This document shows positions 44,532 to 51,836 of a DNA stretch of 64,000 bases, one piece after another (position 1 is the first letter of the stretch; every line of letters starts with the position of its first letter). The translations under genes and the position numbers were made by a program. The notes under the pieces are model-generated. The model saw nothing but the letters and a program-made list of their open reading frames with translations. It was not told the origin of the DNA and ran no database searches. Where the stretch lies: the NCBI RefSeq assembly GCF_004320535.1, contig NZ_SIHY01000001.1, positions 1 through 64,000 on the forward strand, given 5' to 3'. The stretch is from Arthrobacter sp. S41 (GTDB lineage: Bacteria; Actinomycetota; Actinomycetes; Actinomycetales; Micrococcaceae).

Positions 44532-45155
44532 ATGACAATCTTTGGCGAGCAGTTGGATGCGTTCGAACTCATGTACCCGGTAGAAACCATGCCGGATGAC
44601 GTTGCCCCCGGCGATATTCGGTTGTTGCTGAATCCGGTAAGCCTGGAATCAATGTTTGATGCCCGAGAAGCGCACTTTCGTGAGTTCAACGTGAACAAGG
44701 GTAACTGGAAGCCGTACCGGGGATTGTCGCCTCAAGCGGTTAGCGGACGGGAATCAGAACACCCGGCTCAGAGCTTCGACTCAGACCTAAGATGCCAACA
44801 TTATGGGCGAGGTTGCTCTTGTGTCGGCTCGCTGGTCTACAGGGCCTATTGCCATGAATGCGGCCACTGGACGGGCATCTACGACCACGAAAACAAAGCG
44901 TGGGAAGAACACCTCGATCACTGCTGGCCCGGCTGGCGCGACTTACCGGTGCTAGAGGGGAAGCGAGTCGGGTTCGGATACGAATTCACCTACCCGGATG
45001 ACTACCCGGAGAGCTTCAAAGTGACTGGCGCACCAATCCTTGACTGTCGCGGAGATAGCACCATGGGCGGGAAACACGTGGCAGGACATTCACCATTCGG
45101 CGGGGTCAAAGTCGGCGTCATCCAAGACTGCCAAATCCATAGTCAGGGGAAGTAA
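44532..45155 (+). CDS. Cys/His-rich protein resembling DUF6349
   Basis: A 207-residue protein. ATG 44532 follows TAGGAGACAAG. The middle has CQHYGRGCSCVG, YCHECGHWTG and HLDHCWPGW, a double zinc-ribbon pattern that I associate with DUF6349 of actinobacteria and their phages. The end GGKHVAGHSPFGG is also Gly/His-rich. Function unknown. Confidence 0.68.
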   Translation: MTIFGEQLDAFELMYPVETMPDDVAPGDIRLLLNPVSLESMFDAREAHFREFNVNKGNWKPYRGLSPQAVSGRESEHPAQSFDSDLRCQHYGRGCSCVGSLVYRAYCHECGHWTGIYDHENKAWEEHLDHCWPGWRDLPVLEGKRVGFGYEFTYPDDYPESFKVTGAPILDCRGDSTMGGKHVAGHSPFGGVKVGVIQDCQIHSQGK

Positions 45156-45158
45156 CCG

Positions 45159-45581
45159 ATGATCAAATTCTTCGTTTCTGGCAACCCTGCACCGCAGGGC
45201 AGCAAGAACACTTCAGCGCAGAAACGTAAAGGCGTGTACACGGGCAAGGTGAACGTTTACGAGTCTTCGAAAGCGTTGAAGCCGTGGAGGGAACTAGTCA
45301 CGTGGCACGCACGGCGCCACAAGCAAGCCACACCGCTAGACGGTCCGTTAGTCCTGACCGTTGAGTTCTTCTTGCTGAAGCCCGCGACTACGAAGTACCC
45401 CGAATATCCGATTGGTACGCCGGACACCGACAAGTTGCTACGTGCTATCGGTGACGCGCTAACCCAGGCTGGACTAGTTGCCGACGATGCCCGTTTCGTT
45501 GACGTCCACGCGTCGAAGCGTTGGGCGATAGATAGGCCCGGCGCACGAATCCAAATCGGAGAAATAGGGGAGGGGCCATAG
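45159..45581 (+). CDS. rusA: RusA-family Holliday-junction resolvase
   Basis: A 140-residue endonuclease. Start FFVSGNPAPQGSKNT and the acidic motif GTPDTDKLLRAIGDALTQAG followed by VADDARFVD carry the conserved Asp residues that bind metal. It cuts branched DNA made by recombination or replication before packaging. ATG 45159. Confidence 0.9.
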   Translation: MIKFFVSGNPAPQGSKNTSAQKRKGVYTGKVNVYESSKALKPWRELVTWHARRHKQATPLDGPLVLTVEFFLLKPATTKYPEYPIGTPDTDKLLRAIGDALTQAGLVADDARFVDVHASKRWAIDRPGARIQIGEIGEGP

Positions 45582-45590
45582 AATCAGTGC

Positions 45591-46409
45591 ATGATCACTG
45601 AAAATACCTTCATATGCACCAGTACAGCTCAGCCTCCTCGCTACGTAGAACTAATTCCGCATTGGGCAACAACGTTGAACTGCGAACTGCCGGAATCGTT
45701 AGACCGGTGGACTGCCTTTTGGGAATCGCCGAGCATATTCATTGGAGCGTTAGCCGCGTTAGGCACGCTCTTTGCCGTCGGGGCTGCGGTAAAACAATCT
45801 AGCGATGCGAAGGGAATAGCTGAAAGCGGGAACCAAACAGCGATAGATATCGCTAAGCGTGCTGAAGAAGAAGCCAAGAAGCTCGCATTGCTCAATCGCG
45901 AGTTAGATAACTTCGAAATATTCGCAGATTGGATAATCGACTATGCGTTCGGGATCGTTGGACCTAGACAACAGCACCTCAAAGACACAACTCGAATGAC
46001 TATGAGCGCACGAAAGTTGCTTACTTATGCTGGACAAAGAGAACCGAAGTTCGCGGAACAGCTCATGCGCTCGCTGGACACTTTTCAACGAATTGGTATG
46101 GAAATAAACACTGCAATGTATGTTCCCATTGATTTGGCTTCCGAGCATCTGGCAACCGCCAAAAACACAAGGACGTGGTTGACCCAAAATAGCAACGCTG
46201 CCGAAGGATTCGTACTTACTGCAAGTGCGCTGTCGAAGGAGGTGACTGATTACTACGCTAGGCCCGATGGCGCACAGCAAGCAATTGTGCGGATAGCCGA
46301 GCTCGATGCGTTGATGAAGGAAAACTATAAGGACCTACTGGCACACTCTTACGCCGAGTCGGCCTATCTCGATCAAATAATTACGGATTCACAGGAACAG
46401 CAGAACTAG
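45591..46409 (+). CDS. membrane-anchored helical protein, unknown
   Basis: A 272-residue protein with one membrane helix (IFIGALAALGTLFAVGAAV, near residue 50), a short coiled coil (AIDIAKRAEEEAKKLALLNR) and a long helical soluble part. DNA is richer in A/T than its neighbours, which suggests separate acquisition. It follows rusA and is closed by two terminators, so it may be an independent moron. Start ATG 45591 has no clear ribosome site. Confidence 0.6.
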   Translation: MITENTFICTSTAQPPRYVELIPHWATTLNCELPESLDRWTAFWESPSIFIGALAALGTLFAVGAAVKQSSDAKGIAESGNQTAIDIAKRAEEEAKKLALLNRELDNFEIFADWIIDYAFGIVGPRQQHLKDTTRMTMSARKLLTYAGQREPKFAEQLMRSLDTFQRIGMEINTAMYVPIDLASEHLATAKNTRTWLTQNSNAAEGFVLTASALSKEVTDYYARPDGAQQAIVRIAELDALMKENYKDLLAHSYAESAYLDQIITDSQEQQN

Positions 46410-46412
46410 CCG

Positions 46413-46471
46413 AACCGCCTTTCGGGGCGGTTTTTCCTTACCCAAATCCAAGCCCCGCATAGGGGCTTTTT
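46413..46471 (+). terminator. two tandem terminators
   Basis: AACCGCC (46413-46419) with GGCGGTT (46426-46432) and T-tract; then AAGCCCC (46450-46456) with GGGGCTT (46462-46468) and T-tract. CATGCCATAAACCCGAAAGG follows and leads to ATG 46498. Confidence 0.85.
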
Positions 46472-46497
46472 TCATGCCATAAACCCGAAAGGAAACC

Positions 46498-46794
46498 ATG
46501 ACAACCGACGAACTGATTACCCGCGCTCGGCGCGCAATCGAAACCCGGCAACCCAACCTTGCCCGGCTCTACATGCGCAAGGCGTTAGCCCAAACCGACG
46601 CGCACCGGCGTGAACTCAACCCGCTCGGCTGGAAGGTAAGGGATTTGTCTAAAGCGCTCCAAATATTCGGCGACATCGTTACGTTGATCGGTGAACGATG
46701 GGCGCAAGCATTCGACGCCTTCGCCCGCTCATTCAACGAATCCGCTAACAGGCATGCGAAATCTGATTATGCGTTGGTAGGGCCGGGCAAATGA
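46498..46794 (+). CDS. hypothetical phage protein, 98 residues
   Basis: Not recognised. Basic helical start (ITRARRAIETRQPNLARLYM). ATG 46498 follows GAAAGGAAACC. It opens a train of about eleven small, mostly overlapping genes up to 49590. Confidence 0.6.
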   Translation: MTTDELITRARRAIETRQPNLARLYMRKALAQTDAHRRELNPLGWKVRDLSKALQIFGDIVTLIGERWAQAFDAFARSFNESANRHAKSDYALVGPGK

Positions 46795-47057
46795 GCAAGC
46801 GGAAACCGCAAGGCCACCCCGCCCGTACAGCCCGCGACCCGCTACACGTCGAAATTGAACGGCTCGCAACAAAGGTCACCCAACTAGTTCCCGAAATTAT
46901 CAGGGATGCCCGTTTCGACCCCACAGACGTGATAACAGCCAAAGCGGGCAGCATCGCCCTACTTCACCTGCTCGCAATCCTCTCCGACAAACCCACGCCC
47001 GCCGAAATCTACGGCCACGGCAAACACGGATACCACCACGCAAAGGACACCAAATGA
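46791..47057 (+). CDS. hypothetical phage protein, 88 residues
   Basis: Not recognised. Very basic start (MSKRKPQGHPARTARD) and a His-rich end (HGKHGYHHAKDTK). Overlaps its neighbours by ATGA at both ends. Confidence 0.58.
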   Translation: MSKRKPQGHPARTARDPLHVEIERLATKVTQLVPEIIRDARFDPTDVITAKAGSIALLHLLAILSDKPTPAEIYGHGKHGYHHAKDTK

Positions 47058-47278
47058 TCACCGTAGAAGCCAAACGCCTAACCGGTATCGACCGAGGCAA
47101 AACCGCCTCATTCAGCCTCGAAAACCCGGCCCGCCACTACTCGGGCAAACTCTGGTCAATCGAACACACCGGCACATACGAGACTCGAATCAAGCTACAC
47201 GCAGACGGGCGCACTTTCGGGGCAACCCTCCAAGAAAGCCACCCAGTCACCATTGAAGGAATCGGAGCCACCAAGTGA
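47054..47278 (+). CDS. hypothetical phage protein, 74 residues
   Basis: Not recognised. Beta-rich (TVEAKRLTGIDRGKTASFSL); ATGA and GTGA overlaps upstream and downstream support it as real. Confidence 0.58.
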   Translation: MITVEAKRLTGIDRGKTASFSLENPARHYSGKLWSIEHTGTYETRIKLHADGRTFGATLQESHPVTIEGIGATK

Positions 47279-47562
47279 AGCCAGGAATGATCACCCTCGC
47301 CAATCTAACTCGGCCTCAAACAAAGAAGCTAGTCAGCTGGTTCAACGCAAACGGGCTACGGCATTACGTACCCGTTGATGCTCGAATCATCTTCACCGGT
47401 AACCGGCTAATCATCCCAACATTCGACATTGAGCGGTACGGGCAGAAAAACAAGGCGTGGGCTAAACGTCGATTCATCCGTGAAGCTGACGGGGAAATTG
47501 TCGGCCTACCAATCAAGGTTCGAACCTACCGCGTTCGCGTTCCATTCGAAGCAATCAAATGA
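47275..47562 (+). CDS. hypothetical phage protein, 95 residues
   Basis: Not recognised. Start GTG 47275 overlapping the previous stop. The start PGMITLANLTRPQTKKLVSW and a basic end suggest a small nucleic-acid-binding fold, but no family is recognised. Confidence 0.58.
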   Translation: MKPGMITLANLTRPQTKKLVSWFNANGLRHYVPVDARIIFTGNRLIIPTFDIERYGQKNKAWAKRRFIREADGEIVGLPIKVRTYRVRVPFEAIK

Positions 47563-47756
47563 TTCGCCTCTACCGCGCTGCATGCGAATACCTTGAAGCG
47601 CTCACCGACGCTATACGCAACGACGAACCAGCCCCAGAAGGCGCAACTTCGCACATTGAGCACGCAAACCAATACGAGCCCCGCGAAGCCCACCAACACT
47701 ACCGAGAACCTGAATGGGAAGACCGGCAACGAATCGGATTTAGGAGCAACCCATGA
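47559..47756 (+). CDS. hypothetical phage protein, 65 residues
   Basis: Not recognised. Polar, Glu/Gln/His-rich (SHIEHANQYEPREAHQHYRE). ATGA overlaps on both sides. Confidence 0.55.
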   Translation: MIRLYRAACEYLEALTDAIRNDEPAPEGATSHIEHANQYEPREAHQHYREPEWEDRQRIGFRSNP

Positions 47757-47932
47757 GCAACCTAGTAATAGCCGCACTAACCTCTGAAGACAACAAATTT
47801 CGCGTCTTCAAACTCGGCAAGAAATGGCTTGTCATGCGAGGCGCAACCCGCATAGCCCGAGCCGACCGCCCCGCAATGGCCTACGCGCTCTTGCGCTCAT
47901 TCCTAACCTACGGTCGCGAGGTTCGGAGATGA
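47753..47932 (+). CDS. 59-residue basic protein
   Basis: Short ORF with ATGA overlaps on both sides. Beta-like start (VIAALTSEDNKFRVFKLGKK) and basic helical end. ATG 47753 follows AGGAGCAACCC. Function unknown. Confidence 0.58.
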   Translation: MSNLVIAALTSEDNKFRVFKLGKKWLVMRGATRIARADRPAMAYALLRSFLTYGREVRR

Positions 47933-48177
47933 CCCCGAAGCCGGTAGACGGCAAATACGGAGAACGGACAGCGTTAGTCGCATTCCTGTTCAACAAATCA
48001 GCGAAATTTCATCGAGGCTTCGAAGCTGGGCGCACAGTCCACCGCGACAAGCTCACCCGAAACCTAGAGAGAATCCAAGCCAACTATCTCGGCGGCGACT
48101 ACCTTCTAGGCTTCAAATTCGGCAAAGACGTTCACAAGCACGGAATCAAGGATGCAATTCGAAAGGCTAAGGCATGA
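47929..48177 (+). CDS. hypothetical phage protein, 82 residues
   Basis: Not recognised. ATG 47929 overlaps the previous stop; a longer open frame upstream would overlap it fully and is rejected. Basic, with repeated FKFGKDVHKHG-like His/Lys stretches. Confidence 0.55.
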   Translation: MTPKPVDGKYGERTALVAFLFNKSAKFHRGFEAGRTVHRDKLTRNLERIQANYLGGDYLLGFKFGKDVHKHGIKDAIRKAKA

Positions 48178-48617
48178 CCGCCTACTTTGCGCCCCCAGGT
48201 GAACCGCTAGACGGCGACAACTGGCAAGAGCTCGGCAACCTAGGCGCCGATGGATACCAGTTTGAAGAATCGGACATTAACCAAAAGTCAATCGAAATCA
48301 ACGCCCACGTACCGAACCTTGCCGACATGTTCCGGCGTCACGGCAAGGACTTGCGGGCAAAGGTTGTGGCCACATATCAGTCAAGTTTCACCTTCCACAT
48401 GGAAGACGATTTGAAGGCTTTCATCAACGCCATGCACGGATTCGACTTCTACGCGTTGCAAGCCACCGTAAACGAATGGCTCAACCGCCCCGCAACGTCA
48501 CGCATCCCGAAAATCGACTTGCTCGAAATCGCAATCGCCGTCAAACGGCATGTGTCGCCCGGCAAATACAACTACTGGCAATTGGGCAAATTCCTCCAAG
48601 CACCGAAAGGCAACTAA
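48174..48617 (+). CDS. hypothetical phage protein, 147 residues
   Basis: Not recognised. The middle NLADMFRRHGKDLRAKVVAT and the C-terminal LQATVNEWLNR are helical. ATGA overlap upstream. Largest gene of this train apart from the last. Confidence 0.58.
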   Translation: MTAYFAPPGEPLDGDNWQELGNLGADGYQFEESDINQKSIEINAHVPNLADMFRRHGKDLRAKVVATYQSSFTFHMEDDLKAFINAMHGFDFYALQATVNEWLNRPATSRIPKIDLLEIAIAVKRHVSPGKYNYWQLGKFLQAPKGN

Positions 48618-48622
48618 TCGCA

Positions 48623-48844
48623 ATGGCCACCATTCACAACATCGAACTAGACCTATTCGCCCGCACATCAACCGGCGAAGAAATCAACCTCGGCAAAGTC
48701 CAAGTGCCCATAACAATCGACGTCAACCCGCGACCGACGCGACCGCGCCAAGGCTTGAATCCACTCGAAATGGAGCGAGCGCGTGAAGCGAGACGTAGAG
48801 CAATCACACCCAACGAATTCGACGCCCTAGGAAACAAAAAATGA
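48623..48844 (+). CDS. hypothetical phage protein, 73 residues
   Basis: Not recognised. ATG 48623 is the first Met that does not overlap the preceding gene. Beta-like first half (HNIELDLFARTSTGEEINLG), then an Arg-rich helical tail. Overlaps the next gene by 4 bases. Confidence 0.55.
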   Translation: MATIHNIELDLFARTSTGEEINLGKVQVPITIDVNPRPTRPRQGLNPLEMERAREARRRAITPNEFDALGNKK

Positions 48845-48978
48845 GCGCACTAACACTCTTCCTCTGGATCATCTGCTCATGCGTCGGCATCGTCGCAATC
48901 GCAATCGCAACACTCTTCGCCGTCGCCACCATAAAAGAAATCAAACGCTACCTAACCCCAACCGACCAAGAGGACTAA
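48841..48978 (+). CDS. 45-residue single-span membrane protein
   Basis: Short ORF starting with ATGA overlap. One hydrophobic helix (LFLWIICSCVGIVAIAIATL) and a charged end. Position in the middle of a co-translated train supports it. Confidence 0.58.
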   Translation: MSALTLFLWIICSCVGIVAIAIATLFAVATIKEIKRYLTPTDQED

Positions 48979-48984
48979 ACGACC

Positions 48985-49590
48985 GTGGCAGAATGCACCA
49001 CAAACGACTGTGAAGACGATGCGAAACTGTTCCTCTGCGGTTACCACATCAACGCGCTACAAGCATGGCTCGACAAATGCGCTCAAATCCTGCCTGAACT
49101 AGACGTCACCATTGCCCGGCTCGATAACGTTCGGCAACCAAACAACGAAGGCGGCAACGGAACTAAAAGCGCAGGCAGTTCAGCCCCGGCAAACCTTGAC
49201 GCGCTGCAGCTCAAGATCAACCTTGCGTCACTCACCGAAACAGCCGAACACTACGCCAAAGACCAATTTGCGGCAGGCATCGCCTGGACAGTCCAAGACT
49301 GGTACACCAAGGCCGAGCTACTAATCAGCGGGCCAGAAGAGGACAGCCCTAACCCGTGGGCAATAGCCAACGCCCGTGAAAAACTAGCCGACCACTTCCC
49401 AGAATCAATGACGCCACGTGAATGCGCAAAGTGGTTACGCGAAAACTCAGGCATCAAAATCAACGCCGGAAAAATCAACGACTGGCACCGTCGGGGCAAA
49501 GTCCGAAAACATCCCGGCTCCACCCCAAAGCGACCGCTCTACTCACCAAAGGAAGTGCTAACAGTGCACCTGACGCGCCAACACGAATAA
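48985..49590 (+). CDS. zinc-finger/HTH phage protein
   Basis: A 201-residue protein. N-terminal Cys/His set CTTNDCEDDAKLFLCGYH and C-terminal basic domain with a helix-turn-helix look (TPRECAKWLRENSGIKINAG, then the WHRRGKVRKHP segment). Similar two-domain proteins end the early region of several actinophages. GTG 48985. Last gene before the structured RNA region. Confidence 0.62.
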   Translation: MAECTTNDCEDDAKLFLCGYHINALQAWLDKCAQILPELDVTIARLDNVRQPNNEGGNGTKSAGSSAPANLDALQLKINLASLTETAEHYAKDQFAAGIAWTVQDWYTKAELLISGPEEDSPNPWAIANAREKLADHFPESMTPRECAKWLRENSGIKINAGKINDWHRRGKVRKHPGSTPKRPLYSPKEVLTVHLTRQHE

Positions 49591-49655
49591 GAGTTGCACC
49601 GATTAAATAACCCATGCAATAATGGCAAGTGTCGGGTATCTTGTACCCAAAACAG

Positions 49656-49788
49656 AACCTCTCACCGAAACAGGTGGAGGTTATTTTTATGCCCAAATAG
49701 CGCCAACTGTTTACCCCAAAAGGTCAGTTGGCGCTATCGGCGTTTAAAAAACCCTTTAACTGAATAGCCCGGTGCACACGACACCGGG
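49656..49788 (+). other. three strong hairpins upstream of the prophage tRNA
   Basis: (1) AACCTC-t-CACC-GAAACA-GGTG-GAGGTT (49656-49682) then ATTTTTATGCCC, a terminator of the regional type. (2) ATAGCGCCAACTG (49697-49709) with CAGTTGGCGCTAT (49725-49737), 13 bp perfect. (3) CCCGGTG-CACACGA-CACCGGG (49768-49788). No coding ORF is credible here. Confidence 0.7.
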
Positions 49789-49819
49789 AGCGGGTCACCC
49801 GGCAGGGTATCCGCCTTGC

Positions 49820-49859
49820 GCACCCGTGCTGTTAGGTCTGCGGACAACAGTGCGGGTGC
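49820..49859 (+). ncRNA. 14-bp stem-loop directly before tRNA-Thr
   Basis: GCACCCGTGCTGTT (49820-49833) pairs with AACAGTGCGGGTGC (49846-49859), with two G-U wobbles; the 12-base loop can add GTC/GAC around TGCG. It ends three bases before the tRNA and could guide processing. Whether it is a separate RNA or part of the tRNA precursor is open. Confidence 0.55.
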
Positions 49860-49862
49860 TGC

Positions 49863-49935
49863 GCCCTTGTAGCTCAATTGGCAGAGCAACCGCCTTGTAA
49901 GCGGTAGGTTCCGTGTTCGAATCACGGCATCGGCA
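49863..49935 (+). tRNA. tRNA-Thr (anticodon TGT), prophage-encoded, imperfect acceptor stem
   Basis: 73-base cloverleaf: D-arm GCTC/GAGC, anticodon stem ACCGC/GCGGT with loop CTTGTAA (anticodon TGT), T-arm CCGTG-TTCGAAT-CACGG, all perfect. The acceptor GCCCTTG against CATCGGC pairs at five of seven positions; the C-C and T-T mismatches are in the middle. No CCA. It reads ACA codons. It may be functional with a weakened acceptor stem, or decaying. Confidence 0.85.
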
Positions 49936-49939
49936 CAAA

Positions 49940-50084
49940 CCAGTGTGGAGACTGTAGGTCGGTACTGGGCAAGTCACCCAAAGTGCGGCCAAGGATCAAC
50001 CCGGGCGCAGTCGATGCATTGCGGTGGGATCACAGGATCTACAGCCTAAGAACGAGGCGACGCTACGCGCCTACTCCACACTGG
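49940..50084 (+). ncRNA. candidate structured RNA downstream of tRNA-Thr
   Basis: A 145-base element closed by a perfect 11-bp stem CCAGTGTGGAG (49940-49950) / CTCCACACTGG (50074-50084). Nested inside: CTGTAGGTC (49952-49960) with GATCTACAG (50036-50044), 8 of 9 paired, one G-T; and AGGCG (50055-50059) / CGCCT (50068-50072). Further short stems are possible between 49961 and 50035. No ORF fits. It does not look like tmRNA. Family unknown. Confidence 0.55.
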
Positions 50085-50092
50085 CTACAACT

Positions 50093-50144
50093 TGACGGCG
50101 CGACCCCTAACCAAACACCTATGCGAGTAGGCCAGCCGCCGTCA
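50093..50144 (+). other. inverted repeat before the 50162 gene
   Basis: TGACGGCG (50093-50100) and CGCCGTCA (50137-50144) enclose 36 bases. It continues the folded tract from 49656 and lies 17 bases before the next start codon, where AGGAGAC is the ribosome site. Confidence 0.5.
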
Positions 50145-50161
50145 TCAACTTAGGAGACGCC

Positions 50162-50482
50162 TTGCTAAACGAACACATCATTGAAGCCATATGGCGCACT
50201 GTCGAAGACGGTGGCGACGTAGTAATTGTTCACCGGAAACCAAAGGCCGTGCTCAAGCAGTTGGCCGAGGACCAGCGCAACGCAATGCGCATCTACTGGG
50301 TCAACGGTAACGAACGAATCGACATAGACAACGGCTCAAGCATTGACGTCATCCGCGAATCAGGCCACGGACGCGGGCTAACAGCCAACCTTCTCGTTCT
50401 GCCTCTCGGCATCAATGAAGCCCTGGGGGTCGAACTAATGCCGATCCTAGCCCCCACCCAAGGCCACCTCCTCGGCTACTAA
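50162..50482 (+). CDS. small protein resembling a piece of a terminase/helicase ATPase fold
   Basis: A 106-residue protein, TTG 50162 after TAGGAGACGC. The stretch IDNGSSIDVIRESGHGRG followed by a hydrophobic strand lines up by eye with the large terminase of this phage (LSNGGLIEVGARTGGAGRG before its Walker B), but the DE acid pair is replaced by Leu-Pro and no Walker A is present. A degenerate ATPase-like domain is an inference. Confidence 0.55.
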   Translation: MLNEHIIEAIWRTVEDGGDVVIVHRKPKAVLKQLAEDQRNAMRIYWVNGNERIDIDNGSSIDVIRESGHGRGLTANLLVLPLGINEALGVELMPILAPTQGHLLGY

Positions 50483-50721
50483 TAGCCCTACCCCCTCGGC
50501 ATAGACCCCTGGGGTACACCTCCACCCCGGCAACACCACGCCCCCTAAGACCCTCGGTCAACGTCACCTACCAGCTTTGTCATGTGGGCGAAATAGGAAC
50601 GAAGAGTGAGCAGCCAACAGCAAGCCCGCCTAAAACTCCTTCGAGGCGAGCGCACACTCTGCCGAGAACAACCAAGCAATACCCGCAAGGCAACGAAGCC
50701 AAGCGTTCAAGGCGGTGAACC
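50483..50721 (+). other. gene-poor region before HNH, possible cos region
   Basis: Starts with C-rich sequence containing ACCCCTGGGGT. A GTG at 50606 opens 57 codons but would overlap HNH by about 57 bases and has no recognisable product. The phage DNA ends (cos) usually lie next to HNH and terminase, so cos may be here. No site can be pinned down. Confidence 0.35.
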
Positions 50722-51027
50722 ATGGCCACATCACGCACCGGAACATCAGCATGGCTCAACACCGCTCGCAAAGTCCTAAGAGACGCGCAAGACAACGGAC
50801 AAACCAAATGCGTCTATTGCATGCACACACTCAACTACCAAGACCGGCGAGCCTTCAACGGCGCACAAGTAGACCACATCATCCCGCACTCAAAAGGCGG
50901 CACCGATGACCGCTCAAACCTCATAGTCTGCTGCCGACAATGCAACATCTCAAAAGGCAACCGCATCGCCCCCAAAACAAAAAGCATCCTCGCCCGCCAA
51001 CCCCTCAAAACCTCGCGCAACTGGTGA
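50722..51027 (+). CDS. HNH endonuclease
   Basis: A 101-residue nuclease with two Cys pairs (CVYC, CRQC) and the HNH core VDHIIPHSKGGTDDRSNLIV. In cos-type phages an HNH protein encoded next to the terminase is needed for end cutting. ATG 50722, GGCGG upstream. C-terminal basic tail. Confidence 0.92.
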   Translation: MATSRTGTSAWLNTARKVLRDAQDNGQTKCVYCMHTLNYQDRRAFNGAQVDHIIPHSKGGTDDRSNLIVCCRQCNISKGNRIAPKTKSILARQPLKTSRNW

Positions 51028-51293
51028 AAGAAATTAACAGCCTGTGGAAAACTTCGCGAGAAAAGGGTGGGGGTAAGGGGTTGACAGGGGGAGCCGGGTT
51101 CGCCCCTCCCTGCATAGCGAAAATATCCCCCCGAGCTTTCTGGCTTGGGTGTTCTGGTTGCTTTTGGCTCCGACTAGGTGTTTTGCAAAACGTCATTTTG
51201 GCTGCTTTTGGCTTGGTTTAGCCGGGTGTGCGCGGTCGGTAATAATCCCCGGAATCTCGCGGTTTATCCGTTACAAAATGGTAGAATTAGAGC
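51028..51293 (+). promoter_or_regulatory. 266-bp gene-free region with probable late promoter
   Basis: No ORF is credible. TTGACA at 51081 has no matching -10. Just before the next gene is the extended -10 TGGTAGAAT (51279-51287), which ends 6 bases before ATG 51294, so a leaderless late transcript is plausible. G/T-rich composition begins here. Confidence 0.45.
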
Positions 51294-51827
51294 ATGGAAA
51301 CGAAGCGTTGCGCGTACTCAAAATGTGGCGGGCCAATGAACTTGCCCCGTGCGGGCGCTCGTTTTTGTAGCTCCAAGTGCCGGGTTTATGCGCACCGCGA
51401 GGAAAAGCGTTTCCCGGCTGAGATGACCACGCGTTCCCGGTGGGTTCGGCGCATGGATTCCAAGCGCCCTGTGACCGCCTCGGGCTGTCCGGCGAGTTCT
51501 ACGGATTCGCGCACATGGTCGGATTTCAAGACCGCCAGCGAGTCTTCTGCGGGCGTTGGCTTGGGCTTCGTTTTGGGTGACGGAATCGGTTGCTACGATT
51601 TCGACCACTGCCTAGCCGGTGGCCAGTTGGCCGACTGGGCCGCCGAGGCCATTCGGGCTATCCCCGAGCGGGTTATTTTCTCTGAGATTTCACAGTCTTC
51701 TGAGGGCGTTCACGTCTTCGTTGAGGCTGAAGAAGGGCCGGGGCGCAAGATTCGCGACGGTCGGAACATCGAACGATACACAGCGGGCCGGTACATCGCA
51801 GTTACGGGGCGCGCTTTCAAGCTTTAG
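51294..51827 (+). CDS. small primase-polymerase (AEP-like) with N-terminal zinc finger
   Basis: A 177-residue protein. Zinc motif Cys6, Cys11, Cys25, Cys29, then a primase-polymerase-like core: GIGCYDFDHCL gives Asp102 and Asp104, SSEGVHVFVE gives His140, and RYTAGRYIAVTG ends the fold. These match motifs I-III of the Prim-Pol domain of archaeo-eukaryotic-type primases, but the domain is very short and has no helicase. It sits at the start of the packaging operon, not in the replication module. Activity is uncertain. Confidence 0.72.
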   Translation: METKRCAYSKCGGPMNLPRAGARFCSSKCRVYAHREEKRFPAEMTTRSRWVRRMDSKRPVTASGCPASSTDSRTWSDFKTASESSAGVGLGFVLGDGIGCYDFDHCLAGGQLADWAAEAIRAIPERVIFSEISQSSEGVHVFVEAEEGPGRKIRDGRNIERYTAGRYIAVTGRAFKL

Positions 51828-51836
51828 GGGGATTCA

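Noticed and set aside
49734-49992. Reverse ORFs over the tRNA-Thr region
   Set aside because: They run antisense through the tRNA and hairpins, lack ribosome sites, and their translations show no fold.
49620-50160. tmRNA
   Set aside because: No tmRNA-like 5'/3' ends pairing into an alanine acceptor, no tag-peptide frame; the folded pieces are separate.
50606-50779. 57-codon ORF before HNH
   Set aside because: GTG start with an AACGAAG-like weak ribosome site, overlaps HNH by more than 50 bases, no recognisable product; kept only as a remark in the region entry.
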